Position numbers and translations under genes: made by a program. From contig JAUWRZ010000029.1 in NCBI GenBank assembly GCA_030610325.1, positions 1 through 12,272 on the forward strand: a DNA stretch of 12,272 nucleotides, read 5' to 3'. This DNA is from Sulfurimonadaceae bacterium (GTDB lineage: Bacteria; Campylobacterota; Campylobacteria; Campylobacterales; Sulfurimonadaceae). Shown here one piece after another: positions 7,669 through 12,272 of this stretch. Position 1 is the stretch's first letter. Each line of letters starts with the position of its first letter. The notes below the pieces were generated by a model, which did not search any database, was not told the DNA's origin, and saw only the letters and a program-made list of their open reading frames with translations.

Positions 7669-7676
7669 AACCCTCC

Positions 7677-9110
7677 TTAACGTTCATGATGAGTAGCTTT
7701 ACCGATACTCAACAAGTCTTTCGCGAGGAACACGAAACCTAACATGGTGACCGCACCCATGAACAGTCTCCAGTCCATTGCCTGTGCAAACCACATACCG
7801 CTCTGTCCATCGAAGTAACCGGCCCATGTAGCACCCATCTGTGCTCGAGAGACCATTACCTGGACATAACCGGCAATGGTAAGCGCTATACCCATTCCCA
7901 TGACACCACCAGCGATCATCCATGTGGCCGCTATTGTTGACTTAGTACTCTTCATGACCTTGATACCGTTAGTACCCTGGACTGCCATATACATCATACC
8001 GATAAGGATCGTCGCATAAGCACCAAAGAACGCCAGGTGACCGTGCGCTGATGTGAACTGCGTACCGTGTGTATAAAGGTTGACCTGTGGCAGCGTATGG
8101 AAGAAGCCCCAGATACCAGCACCAAGGAAGTTACCAAATGCGTTCAGTACAAACCAGGTAAACGCAGGCTTGTTGTTGATGACAGATGCCGGGTTGCCTT
8201 TTGCCTCTTCTGCACCTTGCGTCTTACCCCAGTCATAAAGGACGTGGATGAACATCGCTACAAGTGGCAATGGCTCTAGTGCACTAAACAGTGCTCCGAT
8301 CTCCCACCAGTACTCAGGTGTACCGATCCAGAAGTAGTGGTGTCCAAGACCCAGGATACCTGAACCAAACAGCATCGCTACTTCGATCCATAACCACATC
8401 TCGACGACTTTACGGTGTGCACCGATCATAGTGATAAGACCATAAGCAGCGATAGCACCTACATAGACTTCCCATGTAGCTTCGACCCAAAGGTGTATTA
8501 CCCACCACCACCAGAACTGGTCTACAGAGATATTGTCAGTAAAGAACATACCTGTCAGATAGAGACCTGCGAATGCAAGCATATCTGCCATCAGTACTGT
8601 AACGATACCAGTCTGCTTACCCTTCATACCAGTCGCAAAAAGATTAAAGACAAAACCAAGTGCGACAACGACGATACCAAAGTCTGCCCAGCGAGGTGCT
8701 TCGATGTACTCACGTCCCTCATGGATCAACCAGATAGATGATTCAGTTGCAGGTCCGACTTGTACAAGAAGATAGACAAGTACAACGACTACGATCGCTC
8801 CTGCAAAGACCCAGAAAAGAAGTTTACCGATCTTGATACCGACCGTCTCGATCCCTGTCTCATCAGGAAGTAACCAGTAGACTGCACCAAACATAGCAAA
8901 GACCATCCATACGACGAGTGCGTTGATGTGGATCATTCTTGCTACTGAGAAGTCGACTATCTCAAAAAGAAAACCTGGCATGACATACTGAATAGCCGCT
9001 ACGAGACCAAATAACAGTTGCGCACCAAAGAGAATAGCTGCAAAAGTAAAGTACCAGGTAGCCAGCTGTTTAGATTCGCTACCGACACCTGTTAGATGAT
9101 TACTTGCCAT
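7677..9110 (-). CDS. norB: Cytochrome c-dependent nitric oxide reductase, large subunit
   Basis: Integral membrane subunit of 477 residues in the haem-copper oxidase superfamily; it reduces two NO to N2O at a haem b3/non-haem iron centre. About twelve hydrophobic helices are visible. Ligands match cNOR: H61 (RMIHINALVVW) and H358 for haem b, H356 for haem b3 (TSAHGHLAFFG), and H206, H257, H258 for FeB (WVIHLWVEATWE; LGHHYFW). Catalytic glutamates E210, E214 and E279 are in place. There is no N-terminal extension of the quinol-dependent type, and norC lies immediately upstream, so this is cNOR. The start overlaps the norC stop by 11 nt. Electrons should come from periplasmic cytochromes through NorC. 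Confidence 0.95.
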   Translation of the reverse strand: MASNHLTGVGSESKQLATWYFTFAAILFGAQLLFGLVAAIQYVMPGFLFEIVDFSVARMIHINALVVWMVFAMFGAVYWLLPDETGIETVGIKIGKLLFWVFAGAIVVVVLVYLLVQVGPATESSIWLIHEGREYIEAPRWADFGIVVVALGFVFNLFATGMKGKQTGIVTVLMADMLAFAGLYLTGMFFTDNISVDQFWWWWVIHLWVEATWEVYVGAIAAYGLITMIGAHRKVVEMWLWIEVAMLFGSGILGLGHHYFWIGTPEYWWEIGALFSALEPLPLVAMFIHVLYDWGKTQGAEEAKGNPASVINNKPAFTWFVLNAFGNFLGAGIWGFFHTLPQVNLYTHGTQFTSAHGHLAFFGAYATILIGMMYMAVQGTNGIKVMKSTKSTIAATWMIAGGVMGMGIALTIAGYVQVMVSRAQMGATWAGYFDGQSGMWFAQAMDWRLFMGAVTMLGFVFLAKDLLSIGKATHHER

Positions 9111-9753
9111 GAACAGCTCCTTTTATTTTTCCGAAGTTTCTTGGGAAACCATTTGTATCTATTGATGACATATGTTTCAAGAAAGCGACAAGACCCTGAG
9201 CCTCTTCAGCAGTAATACCAAGATCTGGCATCATACGTGCATGAGTAGGATACTGTGAAGGGTGCTGTAAGAACTCAGCCATAGCTTCCTCTTTTGAACT
9301 TTTTCCTGTCATAGACTGCAAAGAACCTTCTGGTCCCCATGCTGGGTCTAACCATGCTTTTGTAAGGTCAGGAGCGTAATAAGCACCATTACCCAAAAGT
9401 GTGTGACAGTTCATACAGTTTTTAGACTGTGATCCCAGTTTACCCAGGTGAAGCAACTCAGCTGCTTCTTCTTCAGACCAGTCATCACGTCCAAAGAACA
9501 TCTCTTTTTCGCCTATCACCGGTACTTCATGTCCACGTACTGTGTCCATCTCATAGGTGATCTTATAGTTTATGACGGTTGGGGCCGGAACCCGCTTAGT
9601 CACACCATTTTGCAAGTCGGCATCTGTACCCATTGAGATCTGAGCAGACGTATCAAACGTCAACCAGATCAACAATATAGATGCAAAACCCGTAACCCAG
9701 GCAGCGGAACGCTGCCAGAAACGATTATCGCTCCAGACTGATCTTTTAGCCAC
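9100..9753 (-). CDS. norC: Nitric oxide reductase cytochrome c subunit, extended form
   Basis: Membrane-anchored monohaem cytochrome c of about 217 residues that passes electrons to NorB. One N-terminal helix (about 17-36) is followed by a periplasmic part with the haem site CMNCHTLLGNGAYYAPDLT (C115, C118, H119 counted from the GTG at 9759) and a MMPDLG segment providing the likely methionine ligand. Typical NorC has about 150 residues; here some 50 extra residues lie between the helix and the haem motif. Start choice: GTG 9759 touches the AGAGGA ribosome-binding site, whereas GTG 9753, two codons later, has good spacing (AGGAG then 5 nt), so 9753 is preferred. It overlaps norB by 11 nt. Confidence 0.92.
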   Translation of the reverse strand: MAKRSVWSDNRFWQRSAAWVTGFASILLIWLTFDTSAQISMGTDADLQNGVTKRVPAPTVINYKITYEMDTVRGHEVPVIGEKEMFFGRDDWSEEEAAELLHLGKLGSQSKNCMNCHTLLGNGAYYAPDLTKAWLDPAWGPEGSLQSMTGKSSKEEAMAEFLQHPSQYPTHARMMPDLGITAEEAQGLVAFLKHMSSIDTNGFPRNFGKIKGAVHGK

Positions 9754-9771
9754 TTTCACTCCTCTTAATGT

Positions 9772-10128
9772 TTAACTATTATCACTGACTACTTCATGTT
9801 CGTTCTCTTCATGGACTCTGTCGATCATGTAGTAGATCGCATGTGGCAAGAACAGATAACCTATCATGGTCACTATTAGTGCTTTTTGCGTAAACTCCCC
9901 TACATGCATCAGACTACCCATAAGATACAGACAGTAAGCAGTCAACACCCAACCCAGATAACCAAATGGCATCACCCAGGGTTTAAATGCACCGACTTTT
10001 ACGAAGGTGAAGACGATAGCGTAGACCGCTCCAAAAACCAATACAAGAGAGGAAGAGATAAATATCGGCAAGAAATCATCTAGTGCGATCTCCGCTATCA
10101 TGACCGATTCATTAATTGGTGCCAACAT
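9772..10128 (-). CDS. Three-helix membrane protein (orf118), first gene of the nor-nir operon
   Basis: Protein of 118 residues with three predicted membrane helices (about 20-43, 50-72, 82-102), a short acidic N-terminus and a polar, acidic C-terminal tail. I do not recognise the family. ATG 10128 has GAGG about 8 nt upstream; a second ATG at 10101 is possible but has weaker support. The stop lies 18 nt before the preferred norC start. Being promoter-proximal and tightly followed by norCB suggests a subunit or assembly role for the NO reductase. A small membrane protein, NorH, accompanies norCB in Thermus, but I cannot tell whether this is related. Confidence 0.82.
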   Translation of the reverse strand: MLAPINESVMIAEIALDDFLPIFISSSLVLVFGAVYAIVFTFVKVGAFKPWVMPFGYLGWVLTAYCLYLMGSLMHVGEFTQKALIVTMIGYLFLPHAIYYMIDRVHEENEHEVVSDNS

Positions 10129-10159
10129 ATTCTCTACCTCGTGTTTTAGATTTTAGATT

Positions 10160-10208
10160 CGGGACAATTTTATTATGATCAACATTTGTTTTACTTGATA
10201 TGTGTCAA
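10160..10208 (-). promoter_or_regulatory. CRP/FNR-type (class II) promoter of the nor-nir operon
   Basis: The palindrome at 10195-10208 reads TTGACACATATCAA on the minus strand, 9 of 10 matches to TTGAT-N4-ATCAA. A TAAAAT hexamer at 10172-10167 predicts a start near 10160 (G), which puts the palindrome centre at -41.5, the classic spacing for activation by FNR/DNR-family proteins. The leader would be about 32 nt. The binding protein (FNR, DNR, NssR or another) cannot be told from the site alone. Confidence 0.72.
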
Positions 10209-10527
10209 ATATCCATCTTAATGATGAGATTTAAGATGATTTTTACGTTTTGTTACAGTTAAAGTCACAAATAGATACCTAAGCAGCGATAGTATCTTGA
10301 TTTTTTCATTACTACTAACACGATCAAGCAACTATTTGAATGCTTACAGACCTGGAGATGAAAACAGATGAAAGTCCCAATATAAGGGCATTTAAGGGGA
10401 TAATATTATGTTTATCACGATAAGAAATATAAAACAATATCATTAAAATAATATTATTTGAAGCAGTGTGGATATAATAGAAAATAATAGATGAATAGCA
10501 CAGAAAAAGTAGTTATCTTTTAAGGTT
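10209..10527. other. AT-rich intergenic stretch without a convincing gene
   Basis: No supported gene on either strand. Visible structure: an 8-bp inverted repeat CATCTTAA/TTAAGATG (10214-10221, 10231-10238), a near-palindrome TTTGTTAC-N7-GTCACAAA (10249-10271, 7 of 8 positions) and AGATAC/GTATCT (10273-10278, 10292-10297) followed by a T-run on the plus strand. These sit upstream of the nor-nir promoter and are candidate operators, weakly supported. Confidence 0.4.
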
Positions 10528-10627
10528 AGAGCATTCGATCGCTACGGATCCTGTACATAAGAGAGCAGAGAGTCTCCAAATCTTAAGGAGGACTTTGTCC
10601 TGCACGTACGTAGTGATCAAATGCTCT
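10528..10627. repeat. Long imperfect inverted repeat behind the five-haem cytochrome gene
   Basis: Arms of 19 nt (10528-10546 and 10609-10627) pair except for one mismatch and one G-U, around a 62-nt interior that itself can fold (AGGAC-TTT-GTCCT; AGTCTCC with GGAGGACT). The repeat starts 6 nt beyond the cytochrome stop, so it may end or protect that transcript, although no U-run follows on the minus strand. A degenerate mobile element or a structured RNA are alternatives. Confidence 0.6.
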
Positions 10628-10633
10628 CAGCGC

Positions 10634-11800
10634 TTACTTCTTTATTTCAAAGCGCTCTTTTTTCAATAGAGTGAACGAGGAGAGCCTCTTATCAGTCAAT
10701 CCAAGTCCATTTGCAGCTTTTGGAGAAACACGATAAAAGCCCATCTTTGCCTCAACCACATCCGCATCCTTCAAGAGGTAGGTAAAAGTGACTGCCCTGC
10801 TCTCTTTTGCCTGTATCTGCGTATCTTTGACTATGCTATCCGCGATCCATGGCATGGTAGCTTTACCATCCTTACCGATGACTCTGGCAAAAGAGACTGG
10901 TTCAAGGTCTATCTCCTTGCCCTCTCTTTTTACGGACACCTGTAACTCTGCAAGGCGAAGCGGATGCAGGAAAAGCGGATGATTCGCCTCGTTTTTGACA
11001 GTAAGGACAAAACCTGTCTCATCACGACTGAGATCTAGCTTCACATACTGTGCAAGCATCTTCGGCTTATCAGCGACTCCGGTAAACCCATGATAACGGT
11101 GAGAAGCTGACTCATGTACCGTGTTCATAGCCCCCTTTACCAGCGGCATATGACAGCTTATGCAGTTCTTCTCATCAGATGGGTCGTGCTTGGCATCAGT
11201 CTTGCAGACGGCAAACTTATGGGCGTTCTCTTTATGCGAGTGACAACCCATACACATCTTGCCATCATAGTAGTCGCTATTACTGAAGTCGATCTTGTGG
11301 TAAGGTGAACCGCTCTTCTCTGTGACCATACCAAAAAAGCTGCTATTTCTACTAAAAGAGACATCATCCTCACCCTCTTTACCCTCTCTTGCAGAGTAGA
11401 GGACCTTCTCTTTGTCAGTAAAGATGTTCTTGTTGGCTTTAGCATGCTCTTCAATACGCTCTATCGTATGACAGCTTACACACGAGACCCCCTCTTCGAG
11501 TTGTGCATTGTTACGCTGTGGAAGGGCACTTTCACCTGCTTCAAGCTTCTCAAGCAACTCAAGGTCTGCCGGTGTATGACACTTGGCACAGCTATACTTC
11601 TCTTCCTCTTTCAGGGGATGCTTGTCCCAGACTGCTTTATGGATAGGATCGGTGTAGATAGAGGACTTTCTGTGTGAGGAGTCATAAAACTCATCATAGA
11701 TGACCGGATGGCACTTTTGACATACCTTACTCTCTGCCATATTGGCCGAGGCATTCGATGCCAACAGACCAAACATCACTATCAGTATTACTCTTTGCAT
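10634..11800 (-). CDS. Periplasmic five-haem cytochrome c (c554-like)
   Basis: Precursor of 388 residues. A signal peptide (about 1-20, ending SANA-type) is followed by five CxxCH haem sites at residues 27-31, 71-75, 107-111, 183-187 and 213-217, with additional histidines (43, 54, 61, 230, 234, 237) that could serve as distal ligands. The haem part resembles the cytochrome c554 family; the C-terminal 150 residues are haem-free and beta-rich, probably an immunoglobulin-like domain. ATG 11800 has GGAG 5 nt upstream. It is a single-gene unit with its own CRP/FNR-type promoter matching that of the nor-nir operon, suggesting work in the same anaerobic respiration. Its substrate is unknown: electron carrier, or a reductase of NO, hydroxylamine or another N or S compound. 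Confidence 0.85.
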   Translation of the reverse strand: MQRVILIVMFGLLASNASANMAESKVCQKCHPVIYDEFYDSSHRKSSIYTDPIHKAVWDKHPLKEEEKYSCAKCHTPADLELLEKLEAGESALPQRNNAQLEEGVSCVSCHTIERIEEHAKANKNIFTDKEKVLYSAREGKEGEDDVSFSRNSSFFGMVTEKSGSPYHKIDFSNSDYYDGKMCMGCHSHKENAHKFAVCKTDAKHDPSDEKNCISCHMPLVKGAMNTVHESASHRYHGFTGVADKPKMLAQYVKLDLSRDETGFVLTVKNEANHPLFLHPLRLAELQVSVKREGKEIDLEPVSFARVIGKDGKATMPWIADSIVKDTQIQAKESRAVTFTYLLKDADVVEAKMGFYRVSPKAANGLGLTDKRLSSFTLLKKERFEIKK

Positions 11801-11819
11801 AGGGGCTCCACATTTTTAT

Positions 11820-11868
11820 TAGTCGAATAATAATGAAAACAAGATGAGATCGACTTGATGTCTATCAA
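11820..11868 (-). promoter_or_regulatory. CRP/FNR-type (class II) promoter of the five-haem cytochrome gene
   Basis: TTGATAGACATCAA (minus strand, 11868-11855) matches TTGAT-N4-ATCAA at all ten positions. A TATTAT hexamer at 11832-11827 predicts a start at 11820 (A), placing the palindrome centre at exactly -41.5 and giving a 20-nt leader with its ribosome-binding site. Same geometry as the nor-nir promoter. Confidence 0.8.
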
Positions 11869-11913
11869 TGTGGAAGGGAAATATGTCTGTTTTTTGTTGA
11901 GAAGTGTGGTGAG

Positions 11914-12271
11914 GTCGTTTGGACGGTAAAGATCTTGATGTCAGTCAAGTCGCTGATCGCATCAATAGCAGTATGGACGTCAGAGGGGACACAGCTTCAT
12001 TTTTTGCTCCGCTCAAAACCTCGCAACTGTCCCGCGCTATCAAGCGGCTCAGGTCTGTTGTCATACGTCTTGATACTGGGTTCATGGGTTGACTTTTTTC
12101 ATGCCAAAAGCGCGAAGAAGTCGTTTGGACGATAAAGATCTTGATGTTCAATCAAGCTGCTGATTGCATCAACAGCCGTATGGACATCAGAGGGGACACA
12201 GCTTCATTTTTTGCTTCGCTCAAAACCTCGCAACTGTCCCGCGCTATCAAGCGGCTCAGGTCTGTTGTCAT
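11914..12271. repeat. Tandem repeat, period about 207 bp, continuing past the window end
   Basis: Two copies, 11914-12064 and 12120-12271, are about 90 percent identical over about 151 bp, with one run of 55 identical bases at their 3' side; a 55-bp spacer separates them. Copy 2 has one extra base near 12146. Each copy holds a 39-codon minus-strand frame starting MTTDLSRLIARDSCEV (12064-11945 and 12271-12152), differing at 5 amino-acid and 2 silent positions, and an alternative plus-strand frame. Neither frame shows the pattern of a conserved protein or a good ribosome-binding site. No other gene is visible from 11870 to the end. Confidence 0.75.
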
Positions 12272-12272
12272 G

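Noticed and set aside
10273..10306. AGATAC/GTATCT hairpin followed by six T on the plus strand
   Set aside because: Terminator-like, but no plus-strand gene or transcript upstream is visible and the stem is weak.
10358..10423. 21-codon plus-strand frame MKTDESPNIRAF
   Set aside because: GGAG directly abuts the ATG with no spacing and the product is tiny; not separable from chance.
11914..12271. CRISPR array
   Set aside because: The repeat unit is about 150 bp with only two copies and diverged sequence; it lacks short repeats with regular unique spacers.

Overview
The window is a dense block of minus-strand genes for respiratory nitrite and nitric oxide reduction (denitrification). All convincing genes are on the minus strand, so transcription runs from high to low coordinates. 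The protein features (a kinase H-box of the AHQWRQPL type, small periplasmic cytochromes c, a divergent cytochrome cd1, moderate GC with AT-rich intergenic stretches, tight gene overlaps) suggest a sulfur- or hydrogen-oxidising member of the Campylobacterota, of the Sulfurovum/Sulfurimonas kind. The taxonomic call is an inference from style, not from a marker gene.

Layout in the direction of transcription. (1) 12272-11870: a tandem repeat with a period of about 207 bp that runs off the window end; no convincing gene. (2) 11868-10634: a CRP/FNR-type promoter followed by a periplasmic five-haem cytochrome c, then a long imperfect inverted repeat (10528-10627). (3) 10527-10130: an AT-rich intergenic stretch ending in a second CRP/FNR-type promoter. 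(4) 10128-135: an operon-like run in the order three-helix membrane protein (orf118), norC, norB, 51-residue membrane protein (orf51, not previously boxed as a gene), nirS, small cytochrome c, nirJ, nirF, nirE, a soluble histidine kinase with an oxygen-binding-diiron-protein (ODP) sensor domain, and an OmpR-type response regulator. (5) 134-1: no gene, one weak inverted repeat.

How it works together. NirS reduces nitrite to NO in the periplasm and NorCB reduces NO to N2O at the membrane. NirE starts haem d1 synthesis from uroporphyrinogen III, NirJ is the radical SAM enzyme of the pathway and NirF acts late. The small cytochrome c probably feeds electrons to NirS. The other d1 genes (nirD/L/G/H, nirN) are not here. 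Both transcription units carry a TTGAT-N4-(A/G)TCAA palindrome centred exactly 41.5 bp upstream of the start expected from a good -10 hexamer, so a CRP/FNR/DNR-like activator probably switches on the five-haem cytochrome and the nor-nir operon together.

The most unusual element is the sensor pair at the operon's end. The kinase has a flavodiiron-type metallo-beta-lactamase fold with its diiron ligands intact, fused to a kinase core, and is coupled by short overlaps to nirE upstream and to its regulator downstream. Diiron centres of this type bind O2 or NO, so this is a plausible cytoplasmic gas sensor built into a denitrification operon.
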